Shown here one piece after another: positions 8,792-17,758 of a stretch of DNA of 64,000 nucleotides (within the stretch, counting starts at the first letter, position 1; each line of letters opens with the position of its first letter). The translations under genes were made by a program, and so were the position numbers. The notes below the pieces were generated by a model. The model saw only the letters and a program-made list of their open reading frames with translations. It searched no databases and was not told where the DNA came from. Origin of the DNA: Acidobacteriota bacterium (GTDB lineage Bacteria > Acidobacteriota > Thermoanaerobaculia > Multivoradales > Multivoraceae); contig JAPOWR010000001.1 in assembly GCA_026707545.1 (NCBI GenBank), positions 2,633,778 to 2,697,777 on the forward strand, in the 5' to 3' direction.

Positions 8792-11262
8792 CAACCGGCC
8801 TCGCCGGCCCGTCTCGACAGTCTTGCCTCGGTCTCCACGAATGACCGGTAGCGCCCGCCGTCCACCGCCATCAGCTCGTCATGGGACCCGTTCTCGACGA
8901 TCCGGCCGCCGTCGAGATAGAGGATCCGATGCGCCTGCTGAATCGTCGAGATCCGGTGCGTGATCAGGAAGATGGCACGGCCCTCGCCCCACGCCGACAG
9001 GCGCTCGAGCACCCGGTGTTCGGTATAGGCGTCGAGTGCGGCCGTCGGCTCGTCGAGAATCAGGATCGGCGCGTCCTTGACGATCGCCCGGGCGATCGAG
9101 AGGCGCTGGCGCTGCCCAGTCGACAGCTTGCCGCCGCGGTCGCTCAGGACCGTGTCCAGGCCTTCCGGTAGCCCGGCGACGTACTCGTCCACGCAGGCGA
9201 CGCGGGCCGCCTCCAGCACCCGCTCATCTCCCGCGTCGGGGACGACGTAGCGGATGTTGTCGCGCACGGACATGCCGAACAGGACGTTCTCCTGCAGGGC
9301 GACGGAAACATTGCCGCGCAGGCTGTCCACGTCCAGCGCGCGGAGGTCCACGCCGTCGATCGAGACCGTGCCGGCGTCGGGATCGAACAGCCGGAGCAGC
9401 AGACTGACCAGCGTGCTCTTGCCCGAGCCGGTGGGCCCCACGATCGCCGTGATCGTCCCGGGTTCGACGGCGAAACTGACGCCCCGAAGGACGGGCCGGT
9501 CCGGCTCGTAGGCGAAGTCGACGTCGTCGAAGCGGATCTGGCGGCGGAAGGCCCCCATCGGCACAGCGCCGGGAGCGTTCTTCACGTCGGGCTCGATGTC
9601 GAGGATGTCGAAGGACCGGTCGAGCCCCATCGCCATGTCCTGCGCCTGCGACCACAGGGTCACGACGTTCCGCACAGAGACGCTCGACGCGCCGATCTGT
9701 TCCTGGGCCCAGTTGTACGCGGCGAGGTTCCAGGTCACGAAACTGAGACCGACGAGGGCGACGAGCGCCGTCGCAAACGTCTCCCGTTCGCCGTTCGCCC
9801 AGACCGCCATCAGGAACTGCGCGCTCAGGAGTGCCGCGGCGGCGATCGAGAAGGTGACGATGCCGACGACGGCCATCAGCGACCGGACCCGGAAGGACGC
9901 GTTGAACGCCCTCACGGAGTCCCGTTCGAGCCTCTCCTGCTCCCTGTCTGTGGCGCCGTAGGCCTTGATCACCCGGATCGCGGCGAACGTCTCCTGGACG
10001 CGCGACGTGAAGTCCGAGTTGGCCTCCCGGGCAGCGAGAGACCGCTCGCGCATCCGCGGCGAGAACCAGCGCCCCCACAGGACGGCGAGCAGGACGATGC
10101 TGAGCGCCATGCCGCCGAGGATCGGGTCGAGCGCGGCCAGGAAGACGACGCCGATCGCGTACGTGCTCAGCATCTGCATCGACTGCGTCACATTGCCGAT
10201 GACGGCCGTGACCTGGGCGCTGTCCTGGTAGATGCGGTAGACCGAATCGCCCACGCGGTGGTCGCTGTGGTAGCGGAGAGACAGCCCGAGCCAGCGCTCG
10301 ACCAGCGCCATTCGCAGGTCCTGGTTCACGCGCTGCATGATGAAGATGTAGTAGTACGGCAGCAGCATCATCACCGGGAGCTGCGCGAACCAGCCGAAGA
10401 CCATGAAGACCGCGTAGATCCACTTCAGGCTGTGCCGCTGCTCGGCGGTCAGGGGCGCCAGGTCGATGTTCGGTTCGGCGGCGGTGGCGTCGGGCTGCGC
10501 GGCGTCAGCGTCGGCTCCGGGCTGCGCCTCGCCGGCGAGTTCCGACCGGCCGATGAAGTCGGCCAGGAACGGGGTCAGCGGCTCGGCCTGCAGGATGGAC
10601 TGGCTGATCAGGTCCACCGAGAAGAGGGCGATCACCATCGTCAGCAGGGTCGAGGCCCAAACCAGGACGAAGTAGTAGACGAGGTGGCTGCCGAGCCGGA
10701 TGCGAAAGCGCAGCCTGCCGCCGTCGAACCGGTACTGCAGCACCCAGATGCAGACGCATCCCGCCGCCACGAGCCCGACGTAGAGGCTGTCGGCGAGGCC
10801 CTCCACGCCGAACAGCGCGAACAGGAACGCCGCCGTGCCGACGAGCACGAGCGCGAAGGACGCCCAGAGATAGGCGCGTCCCCGGACGAAGAGGAGCGCC
10901 CACACGAGGCCGGTCATCAGGACCGTGCCGGCCAGCAACAGGTCATGACGCCAGTCCGTCCCCAGGGGCGCCAGCCACAGGAGCGGGCCGAGCGCCGTGA
11001 GCACGGTGACCAGCGGCGGAACGTGACGGAAGCTCCACACCCCGTCCGCGGCCGCGTCGCCGGCGTCGCCCTCGGCGGCCTTCCCCCGCGGCAGCTCCCG
11101 CCAGCGGCCGACGATCTGGGGCCACAGATACGGCCACGTCCGAACGAAGATGCGAAAGACGGCGACGAAACCCTGCTCCTCCGGGGCCTTGCTCGGGGAC
11201 TCCGGAGGGGTGTCCCCCTCGCCCCAGAAGGGGAGGGCGCGTGCCTGCTTCAGATCATCCAC
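8791..11262 (-). CDS. ABC exporter half-transporter, long N-terminal membrane extension
   Basis: 823 residues, about 200 longer than a usual half-transporter. Residues 80-215 hold four or so extra hydrophobic segments before the canonical six-helix domain, with an Ala/Asp/Pro-rich insert near 245-270. The C-terminal ATPase has GPTGSGKST, signature LSTGQRQR and Walker B ILILDEPTAALD. It lies first in a coupled pair with the 6698-8791 gene and 33 bases after the esterase gene, so esterase, both ABC genes and perhaps the small membrane protein form one unit. The GTG start has no strong ribosome site; no in-frame ATG lies close by. The extra helices suggest a substrate-specific or regulatory role, not tested here. 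Confidence 0.94.
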   Translation of the reverse strand: MDDLKQARALPFWGEGDTPPESPSKAPEEQGFVAVFRIFVRTWPYLWPQIVGRWRELPRGKAAEGDAGDAAADGVWSFRHVPPLVTVLTALGPLLWLAPLGTDWRHDLLLAGTVLMTGLVWALLFVRGRAYLWASFALVLVGTAAFLFALFGVEGLADSLYVGLVAAGCVCIWVLQYRFDGGRLRFRIRLGSHLVYYFVLVWASTLLTMVIALFSVDLISQSILQAEPLTPFLADFIGRSELAGEAQPGADADAAQPDATAAEPNIDLAPLTAEQRHSLKWIYAVFMVFGWFAQLPVMMLLPYYYIFIMQRVNQDLRMALVERWLGLSLRYHSDHRVGDSVYRIYQDSAQVTAVIGNVTQSMQMLSTYAIGVVFLAALDPILGGMALSIVLLAVLWGRWFSPRMRERSLAAREANSDFTSRVQETFAAIRVIKAYGATDREQERLERDSVRAFNASFRVRSLMAVVGIVTFSIAAAALLSAQFLMAVWANGERETFATALVALVGLSFVTWNLAAYNWAQEQIGASSVSVRNVVTLWSQAQDMAMGLDRSFDILDIEPDVKNAPGAVPMGAFRRQIRFDDVDFAYEPDRPVLRGVSFAVEPGTITAIVGPTGSGKSTLVSLLLRLFDPDAGTVSIDGVDLRALDVDSLRGNVSVALQENVLFGMSVRDNIRYVVPDAGDERVLEAARVACVDEYVAGLPEGLDTVLSDRGGKLSTGQRQRLSIARAIVKDAPILILDEPTAALDAYTEHRVLERLSAWGEGRAIFLITHRISTIQQAHRILYLDGGRIVENGSHDELMAVDGGRYRSFVETEARLSRRAGEAG

Positions 11263-11295
11263 GCCTGCGGGGAGCTTATGCCGCCTCTGGCGGCG

Positions 11296-12519
11296 CTAGG
11301 GATCCGCCGTTCTCCTGCGGCCCTCTACCGCGTAGTCGCCCTCGGGGGGCACATCGAGGCTCAGGGCGCCGCGGAAGGTGTCTCCCCGGACCTGCAGCCA
11401 GGCGCTCAGCCTGCCGACCGATCCCTTGCCCCAGTTGACCTGGGATCCGGACGCGACGTACTCGTAGCTCAGGATGCCGTCCTCGAACCGGACCGCCGTG
11501 ATCTCCATCTCGCCGTCCACTTCGTCGTGAAGGGTCACGGCAAGAGCGCCGTCCTGCTCGGTCACGGTCAGCACACTGCGGCGAAACTCGCCCAGGACCT
11601 TCGTCAGAACGTCCCACTCACCGACCACCGCAGCGGGATCGGCCGGCTCTCCGGCGCCCACGACGCGGGGATAGTCGCGCCATAGCCAGCGCAGCGTGTC
11701 CGGGAAGATGGCGCCGCCGTGCCTCAGATCGTGCCCGCCCGTGCCCATCTCGAAGCGGTAGTCGTAGCGGGCGAACATGAGCGCAGACGCCATCTGAAGA
11801 TTGGCCAGCGCCCAGTTTCCCTCCGCGAGGTTGATGTCGTTCTCACCGTCCTGGAGGAAGACGCGGATCGGCTTCGGGTTGCCGCGGGTCTGCCGAATCA
11901 GGTACGGGTAGCGGGAACCGCCCTCGAGCCTCGTGTAGCTGCCGACGTGGCTGACGACCTTGCTGAAGGCGTCGGGGCGCCCCCAGGCGACGGTGAAGGA
12001 AGCTAGGCCGCCATCGCTCATGCCGGCGATCGCGCGGCCGGCCGCCTCTGCCGTCAGGTTGTAGTCCTTGGCGACCTCCGGGAGGATCTCCTCCAGCAGG
12101 AAGCGCGCGTAGGTGTCGTCCAGGGGCACGTACTGTGCGTCACGCTGATCCCAGGGGATCTCCTTCATGCCGGGGTTGATGAAGACCCCGATCGTCACCG
12201 GCATCTCCCCCTTGTGGATCAGGTTGTCGAAGACCGTCGGCGCCCTGACCGGGCCATCGGGTTCGACGTAGAACTGACCGTCCTGGAAAACCATGACGGC
12301 CGCGGGCTCGGCATCCGTGTACTGGGCCGGCACGTAGACCCAGTACTCGTGGGTCGTGCCCGGGTAAGTGCGGCTGGCGTCCCAGGTGCGCTTCTCCACC
12401 GTACCCGTGGGGACGCCTTCCTGCGGCATTGAGTCAGGGCCCAGCACGTACTCCGAACCGCCGGCGGTCGCCGGGAGCATCAGGGACACGACCAGAAAAG
12501 CAAAGGGGGATCGGGACAA
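11296..12519 (-). CDS. Secreted esterase, enterochelin-esterase-like alpha/beta hydrolase
   Basis: 407 residues. A signal peptide (SRSPFAFLVVSLMLPATAGG) is followed by an esterase-D/Fes-like alpha/beta-hydrolase domain (about 45-300) with nucleophile elbow GMSDGG, a late Asp (QDGEND) and catalytic His in GGHDLRHG. A C-terminal beta-rich domain (about 310-400) of unknown role follows. Such CE1-type enzymes cleave esters of siderophores, feruloyl-sugars or similar molecules; the substrate is not evident. The TTG start at 12519 is preferred because it gives a full signal peptide and follows GGGGGATCGGAG, but it lies inside a terminator-like hairpin. GTG 12489 and ATG 12480 are alternatives that lose the signal peptide. 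Confidence 0.88.
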   Translation of the reverse strand: MSRSPFAFLVVSLMLPATAGGSEYVLGPDSMPQEGVPTGTVEKRTWDASRTYPGTTHEYWVYVPAQYTDAEPAAVMVFQDGQFYVEPDGPVRAPTVFDNLIHKGEMPVTIGVFINPGMKEIPWDQRDAQYVPLDDTYARFLLEEILPEVAKDYNLTAEAAGRAIAGMSDGGLASFTVAWGRPDAFSKVVSHVGSYTRLEGGSRYPYLIRQTRGNPKPIRVFLQDGENDINLAEGNWALANLQMASALMFARYDYRFEMGTGGHDLRHGGAIFPDTLRWLWRDYPRVVGAGEPADPAAVVGEWDVLTKVLGEFRRSVLTVTEQDGALAVTLHDEVDGEMEITAVRFEDGILSYEYVASGSQVNWGKGSVGRLSAWLQVRGDTFRGALSLDVPPEGDYAVEGRRRTADP

Positions 12520-12535
12520 CGCTCCGATCCCCCTT
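12503..12535 (-). terminator. Intrinsic terminator after TonB receptor gene, overlapping esterase start
   Basis: A perfect 12-bp stem (AAGGGGGATCGG with CCGATCCCCCTT), 9-nt loop, begins 26 bases after the TonB receptor stop. In the minus-strand transcript it is followed by TGCTTTTCT, giving a usable U-rich tract. The preferred TTG start of the esterase falls in the loop and its ribosome site in the 5' arm, so the hairpin may both end most receptor transcripts and control esterase translation. Confidence 0.75.
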
Positions 12536-12560
12536 CCCTTGCCCTAGGCCGTTGCGGGCG

Positions 12561-15491
12561 CTAGTTGAACGGCCTGAGCCGGAGCTGCACGCCGGCCTCG
12601 CGGGGCGGCGTCACGAAGCCCAGGGCCGGGACGCCTCCGTTTCCCGAGATCGGCAGGTACTCGAGGACCGCGACCTCGTCCAGGATGTTCTTGACGAACA
12701 GCGAGACCGACCACATATCGCTCGGCGAACTCCAGGTGCCGCCCACGTCCAGCCGGTCGAACGACGGCAGCTCCCAGATATCGATGTTGCCGATGCTCGG
12801 ATAAGCAGGGTCGGTGAAGGCGTAGGTCGACTGGAGCGAGAGGTGGCCTGCGGAGGCAAGCGACTTGAACCAGGTCGCCGTCAGCGCCAGCTTGTTCGCC
12901 GGCGCCTTCGGCAACCGGTTCCCGGTCTGATCCGTCGGCAGGTCATACTGGCTGGTGGCTGGCTCCCCGGTGTCGAAGTTGATGTAGTTCCACGTTGCCG
13001 TCTGGCCATAGGGATGGCCATCGATCACCGAGGAGTGCCGACCGATCTCCGAGTCCTGCCAGGCATAGAAGCCTCGCAGCCCGAAGGAGCCGATCCGGTA
13101 GCTGAACTCGAGGTCCACGCCCTGAATCGTCGTGTCGGGAATGTTGGCCGTGTACTCGACGAGCGGTGTGTCGGAGTAGATCGACACGGGGATTTCCACG
13201 CCCGGTGGCGGCGCCTGAAGGGCGGCGAGCTGGTAGTCGTTGAACTGGTTGTACCAGAGGCCGGCCGAGAGCTGCAGACGCGAGTCGAGGAAGAAGCCCT
13301 TCGCCCCCAGTTCGTAGTTCACCAGCGTCTCTTCCTTGATGTACGGCGGCACCTGGCCCGGCAAGCCGATGTTGAAGCCGCCGGAACGGAAGCCCGTCGA
13401 GATCCGGCCGTACATCAGGTGGCCGGCGTCCGTCGTGCGCTCCAGAGCGAGGTGGCCGATCGGCCGGGCCCAGGTCTGAGGGAACGGGTTGCCCTCGCCC
13501 GCGAGCGCGATCGTGACCGGGGCGCCTCCCAGAGCCAGCGTGAAGAACCCGCCCTGGTCCACGGGCCTCTGCGCCTTCTCGTCTTCGGTGTAGCGAACGC
13601 CGCCCGAGAGCGCCCAACTGTCGTTGAACCGATAGTCGGCACTGAAGAACGCCGCCTCGGTCCAGTTTCTGCCAAAGTTGAAGAAGCTGAGCAGGTGGCT
13701 GAGATCGTTGCCCTCAGGGCAGTACCAGTAGAGCCCTTCCTCGTCGCCATCCGGATCGGTCGTGCCGATCCCGAATCCCTCGACGATCTTGGTCAGGACA
13801 TCCTGGCAACTGCTGACCGGAACACCCCAGACCGCTCCGAGCCTCTGGGCCTGTTCATCGGCCGTCCCGAAGCGGTACGGGATCTGCAGGTCATGGCGAT
13901 GGATCGTCCCGGACCTCGTGTTCTTGTACCTGAACACCCCGCCGATGAAGTTGAAATCGCCGGCGTAGCTCGACCTGAACAGGAGTTCCTGCGAGTCTTC
14001 CTCGTACTCGAACGGAAGGTCATAGAACGAGTTCGAGAACTGCACCGTTCCGTCGGGACAAAGGCCATCCCAGCGCCCCACCGTGCAGGTCGTCAGCGTG
14101 TGATCCAGCGAGTTGGGGTCGCCGCCTATTCCCGGATCGCCCGGCGGCGTGCCGATCGGCACCCGACTCGTGTAGTCGGCGTCGCGGAGCGCGCGTTGCA
14201 CCGTTTCGCCGCTGCTCGCGTTGAAGCTGATGCCGAGGGACCTCGAGACCTGCCAGTCGGCCCGGAGCACACCGAAGTCGCTTTCGCTCTCATTGGTTCC
14301 GGGGTAGTTGAACGCCACCCTGTTCTGGATGTCGCCGGGGCAGTTCCATGCGGGGAGATCGAAGCCACAGCTCGGATCGAGGGCCGGATTGGGCGTCTCC
14401 CAGAGGTAGTAGCGGTCCCTCGAGTAGCCGGCAATCGTCCGGTCGACGTTCGAAAGCTGCACGAAGCCCCGCGGCGTCCCGCGGTCCTCCACATGGGCCC
14501 AGCGCGCCCTCACGTTGAACCGCTCGGTTTCGGCGCGAAGCTGTGGCGCGTAGAAGAGCTGGTCGGGCGCGTCGTGGTCGCCGCCCGGCCCGACGTTCTC
14601 CTGCCTGCCGTCGCCCGTGTGGTTGCCGCCCGTCAGGCGGAAGCTGAAGGGACCGTCGCCGAGAGGGCCACCGATCGCCGCGTTCAGGCGCTGCTGCGAG
14701 ATGTCGGTGACCTCCCCCATCAACTCGGCATCCCAGTGATCCGTCGGTCCCTTGGTGACCACGTTGATCGCGCCCGCGATCGAGTTGCGGCCGTTCAGGG
14801 TCCCCTGGGGTCCACGTGCCACCTCGACGCGTTCGAGATCGAAGCCGCCGCCGGGGGTCGTGCCGTAAACGCCCAGCGTGTAGGCGCCGTCGACGTAGGT
14901 GGCGACCGCATAGTCGGCCTGGTCGTACTGGGCGTTCCGGGTGCCGATGCCGCGGATGACCGTTCCCTGGCCCTGCTGCTCGATCTCGTCGCCGAACTGG
15001 AGACCCGGAACCAGGTTCTGCAGATCCGTCCTCTCCTGGATCACGAGGTCCTCGAGCAGGCTTGAATCGAACGCCGAGATCGTCATCGGCACGTCCATCA
15101 CGTTCTCCTCAACCCTCTCCGCGGTGACCATGACCGTGTCGTGGTAGGCGGGACGAATCTCGAAGGACGCCGTGGCGCCGCTCGCCGTCACGTTGACCGG
15201 CAGGCTCGCGGACTGGAACCCGTCGAGGCTGACACTGGCCGTGTACGCGCCGGCCGCGACTCCCGTGATCGAGAACGCGCCGTCGGCGTCGCTCATGGCG
15301 GACCCCGCCTCGCTGCCGTCTGCACCCTCCAGACTGACCATGGCGCCGGGGACGGGGTCTCCGTTCGTGTCACTGACCGTTCCGGAGACGGTGCCGCTCT
15401 GAGCCCACGCGGGCAAGGTCAGAAGCGACAGGGCGAGAAGAAGGACGAAGACCTTGGCGGTCCTGGGTACGGCTCGGGGTCTGCTCTCCAT
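12561..15491 (-). CDS. TonB-dependent receptor with carboxypeptidase-regulatory domain
   Basis: 976-residue outer-membrane receptor. Signal peptide to the AWA-Q site near residue 28, a CarboxypepD_reg-like domain (SGTVSGTVSDTNGDPVPGAMV.. to about 110), a TonB-box-like DTVMVTAER, a classical plug (IRGIGTRN, YVDGAY, EVARGPQGTLNGRNSIAGAINVVTK), then a 22-strand-type barrel ending LRLRPFN. Plug motifs match FecA/SusC-like TonB receptors; the extra N-terminal domain is typical of Bacteroidota and Acidobacteriota. The start at 15491 has GGAGGGAG upstream and the signal peptide begins there. It has its own promoter and hairpin leader, and ends in a strong terminator before the esterase and ABC genes. 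Ligand unknown. Confidence 0.95.
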   Translation of the reverse strand: MESRPRAVPRTAKVFVLLLALSLLTLPAWAQSGTVSGTVSDTNGDPVPGAMVSLEGADGSEAGSAMSDADGAFSITGVAAGAYTASVSLDGFQSASLPVNVTASGATASFEIRPAYHDTVMVTAERVEENVMDVPMTISAFDSSLLEDLVIQERTDLQNLVPGLQFGDEIEQQGQGTVIRGIGTRNAQYDQADYAVATYVDGAYTLGVYGTTPGGGFDLERVEVARGPQGTLNGRNSIAGAINVVTKGPTDHWDAELMGEVTDISQQRLNAAIGGPLGDGPFSFRLTGGNHTGDGRQENVGPGGDHDAPDQLFYAPQLRAETERFNVRARWAHVEDRGTPRGFVQLSNVDRTIAGYSRDRYYLWETPNPALDPSCGFDLPAWNCPGDIQNRVAFNYPGTNESESDFGVLRADWQVSRSLGISFNASSGETVQRALRDADYTSRVPIGTPPGDPGIGGDPNSLDHTLTTCTVGRWDGLCPDGTVQFSNSFYDLPFEYEEDSQELLFRSSYAGDFNFIGGVFRYKNTRSGTIHRHDLQIPYRFGTADEQAQRLGAVWGVPVSSCQDVLTKIVEGFGIGTTDPDGDEEGLYWYCPEGNDLSHLLSFFNFGRNWTEAAFFSADYRFNDSWALSGGVRYTEDEKAQRPVDQGGFFTLALGGAPVTIALAGEGNPFPQTWARPIGHLALERTTDAGHLMYGRISTGFRSGGFNIGLPGQVPPYIKEETLVNYELGAKGFFLDSRLQLSAGLWYNQFNDYQLAALQAPPPGVEIPVSIYSDTPLVEYTANIPDTTIQGVDLEFSYRIGSFGLRGFYAWQDSEIGRHSSVIDGHPYGQTATWNYINFDTGEPATSQYDLPTDQTGNRLPKAPANKLALTATWFKSLASAGHLSLQSTYAFTDPAYPSIGNIDIWELPSFDRLDVGGTWSSPSDMWSVSLFVKNILDEVAVLEYLPISGNGGVPALGFVTPPREAGVQLRLRPFN

Positions 15492-15538
15492 ATCGGTTCT
15501 CCCTCCGATTGTCCCGCCGGCACCGGTGCGCCGGCGGG
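15492..15538 (-). promoter_or_regulatory. Structured 5' leader of TonB receptor: GC hairpin plus SD hairpin
   Basis: In the minus-strand transcript a 9-bp GC stem (CCCGCCGGC/GCCGGCGGG, 15513-15538, 8-nt loop) is followed by ATCGG-agggagaa-CCGAT (15492-15509), which places the Shine-Dalgarno sequence in the loop of a 5-bp hairpin directly next to the ATG at 15491. Both stems are exact. This may modulate translation or transcript stability; no known riboswitch is recognised. Confidence 0.45.
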
Positions 15539-15559
15539 CTAGCTGTTGGTGCGCTGAAC

Positions 15560-15588
15560 ATGATACACCGTTCAAGGTTCGATGTCGT
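15560..15588 (-). promoter_or_regulatory. Predicted sigma-70-type promoter of TonB receptor gene
   Basis: Read on the minus strand: -35 ACGACA (15583-15588), 17-bp spacer, -10 TATCAT (15560-15565; five of six consensus bases). Predicted transcript start is about 60 bases before the ATG at 15491. An inverted TGAAC..GTTCA pair (15555-15574) overlaps the -10 and could bind a regulator. Confidence 0.5.
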
Positions 15589-15613
15589 AACTCGGCAGCG
15601 CAGATCCAACCTG

Positions 15614-17689
15614 ATGAATTTGCCTCTACCCCCCGACTACGCGGAACGCGTTTACGCCGGCGTCCTCGGCAAGGTCATCGGCGTCTACGTCGGCCGGCCG
15701 TTCGAGGGCTGGCCCTACGAGTGGATCCGCAAACGGCTGGGCGACATCGAGTACTACGTCCACGACCGGCTCGACGTTCCCCTGATCGTCACCGACGACG
15801 ACATCACGGGGACCTTCACCTTTCTGCGGGCGCTCGAAGACCACGGCTCCGGCGCCGAGCTCAGCTCGCGGGAGATCGGCCAGACCTGGCTCAACTACCT
15901 GATCCGGGAGCGCACGGTGCTGTGGTGGGGCGGCCTCGGCAACTCCACCGAACACACCGCCTACCTTCGTCTCAAGAGCGGGATCGAAGCGCCCGAGAGC
16001 GGCTCGATGGCGTTGAACGGCAAGGTCGTGGCTGAGCAGATCGGCGCCCAGATCTTCATCGACGGCTGGGCGATGGTCGCTCCCGGCGATCCGGACCTGG
16101 CGGTCCGCCTCGCGACCGCGGCCGCGCGGGTGAGTCACGACGGCGAGGCCGTGTACGGCGCTCGCGTCCTTGCCGCGATGGAGTCGATGGCGTTCGTCGA
16201 ACGGAACACCAGCAAGCTCCTCGACGCCGCCCTCGGCTACATCCCGCCGGACTCCGTGATCGCCCGGATGATCGGCGACCTGCGCCGCTGGCACGCCGGC
16301 GACAGCGACTGGCGCGCGAACCGGGCCCGGCTCGCCGAGCGCTACGGCTACGACAAGTACGGCGGCAACTGCCACATGGTCCCCAACCATGGCCTGATCA
16401 TCCTCGCGCTGCTTCACGGCGAGGACGACTTCGCCGAGACGCTGAAGATCGTCAACACCTGCGGCTGGGACACGGACTGCAACTCGGGCAACGTCGGCTG
16501 CCTCCTGGGAATCAAGGAAGGCCTGGCCGGCATCGAGAGGGGTCTGGAGAGAGGCCTCGACTGGCGCGGTCCGGTGGCCGACCGCATCTACCTGCCCACC
16601 GCCGACGGCGGCCGGGCGATCAGCGACTGCGGCCACGAAGCGCTCCAGATCGTCAACATGGGGCGCAGCCTCACCGGCGAGAAGCCACTTGCGCCGAAGG
16701 ACGGCGCGCAGTTCCACTTCGCCTTTCCCGGCTCGGTTCAGGGCTTCCAGGTCGCGGAGGGCGAAGCCGAGGTCCGGAACGTCGTCCTGCCTTCCGGCGA
16801 ACGCGCCCTGCGCATTGACGCCCCGGACGAGGCCCGGGTCGGTTCTCCCGTCTTCATCCCCTCGCTGGAGACGGCGAAGTGGTTCGAGGGCCGCGTCTAT
16901 CCGTTGATGGCCTCGCCGCGGGTTTTCCCCGGCCAGACAATCGAGGCGACGCTCAGCGCCGGGGTGGACGGCGTCCGAGCGAACGTCTATCTCGGCTACT
17001 ACGGCGAGAATGACGAGACCGCCACCTTCGACGACGACACCGTCGAACTCGAGCCCGGCAAGGGCGCCCGGGTGTCGTTCACGGTCCCGGCACTACCCGG
17101 CCCCATCTTCTCCGCCGGCGTCCACGTTCAAGGCCCGGCCGGACCGGTCTTCCTCGAGTCGCTGAAATGGTCCGGCGCACCGACGTTCCGGATCGAGCGC
17201 TCGACCCACCGCGGCACGATGTGGCGACGCGCGTGGGTCAACGGCGTCGACCTGCTGACCAAGGGCACCGAGATGTTCCGGCTGGTCCAGAACGCCGGCA
17301 TGGGCCTCCTGATGCAGGGAACCCGGGAGTGGCGCGATTACTCGGTGACCGCCGAGCTGACGCCGCACCTCGTCGAGAGAGCCGGCGTCGCCGCCCGGGT
17401 CCAGGGCCTCACCCGCTTCTACGGGCTGCTCCTGGCTTCCGGGAACCGCGTGCAGCTCGTGCGCATGCTGCACACCGAAGAAGTGCTGGCCGAAGCCGAC
17501 CTCGAGTGGCGGCTCGGCGATAGCTACGAGCTGACCCTCGAGGCCCGCGGCGACCGGCTCGTTGGCAGGATCGACGGTGCGACCCTCCTTGAAGCGACCG
17601 ACGACGCCCTGGATTGCGGCGCCGTCGGCCTGGTCATCGAGGAAGGACGGCTGGGTGTCGACCGGGTCGAGGTCTGCCCTATCGCATAA
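15614..17689 (+). CDS. ADP-ribosylglycohydrolase-family protein with C-terminal beta domains
   Basis: 691 residues. The first 370 or so resemble the DraG/ADP-ribosylglycohydrolase fold: VLGKVIGVYVGRPFEG at the start, metal motif TDDDITGT near residue 56 and the second metal motif CGWDTDCNSGNVG near 287. These Asp residues bind the two Mg ions in the family. The rest (about 400-691) is beta-rich and looks like jelly-roll or laminin-G/DUF1080-like carbohydrate-binding modules. No signal peptide is visible. The substrate need not be ADP-ribose; large members with such C-termini may act on other N-glycosides. The ATG at 15614 starts directly at the conserved domain; it lacks a clear ribosome site, and an ATG at 15560 is a weaker alternative. 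Confidence 0.88.
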   Translation: MNLPLPPDYAERVYAGVLGKVIGVYVGRPFEGWPYEWIRKRLGDIEYYVHDRLDVPLIVTDDDITGTFTFLRALEDHGSGAELSSREIGQTWLNYLIRERTVLWWGGLGNSTEHTAYLRLKSGIEAPESGSMALNGKVVAEQIGAQIFIDGWAMVAPGDPDLAVRLATAAARVSHDGEAVYGARVLAAMESMAFVERNTSKLLDAALGYIPPDSVIARMIGDLRRWHAGDSDWRANRARLAERYGYDKYGGNCHMVPNHGLIILALLHGEDDFAETLKIVNTCGWDTDCNSGNVGCLLGIKEGLAGIERGLERGLDWRGPVADRIYLPTADGGRAISDCGHEALQIVNMGRSLTGEKPLAPKDGAQFHFAFPGSVQGFQVAEGEAEVRNVVLPSGERALRIDAPDEARVGSPVFIPSLETAKWFEGRVYPLMASPRVFPGQTIEATLSAGVDGVRANVYLGYYGENDETATFDDDTVELEPGKGARVSFTVPALPGPIFSAGVHVQGPAGPVFLESLKWSGAPTFRIERSTHRGTMWRRAWVNGVDLLTKGTEMFRLVQNAGMGLLMQGTREWRDYSVTAELTPHLVERAGVAARVQGLTRFYGLLLASGNRVQLVRMLHTEEVLAEADLEWRLGDSYELTLEARGDRLVGRIDGATLLEATDDALDCGAVGLVIEEGRLGVDRVEVCPIA

Positions 17690-17758
17690 ACTGAGTCAGC
17701 GCTCACGATACGATCAGGCTCGACCGCGAGTACGCCAAACAAGCAAGCAGAGGCCCCC

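Noticed and set aside
6842..8851. A 669-codon open frame opposite the ABC transporter
   Set aside because: Same GC-driven antisense effect; the sense strand has intact Walker and signature motifs.
12429..15065. A long open frame (about 878 codons) antisense to the TonB receptor
   Set aside because: Arg/Val-rich low-complexity product with no motif; arises because the GC-rich sense gene leaves few antisense stops.
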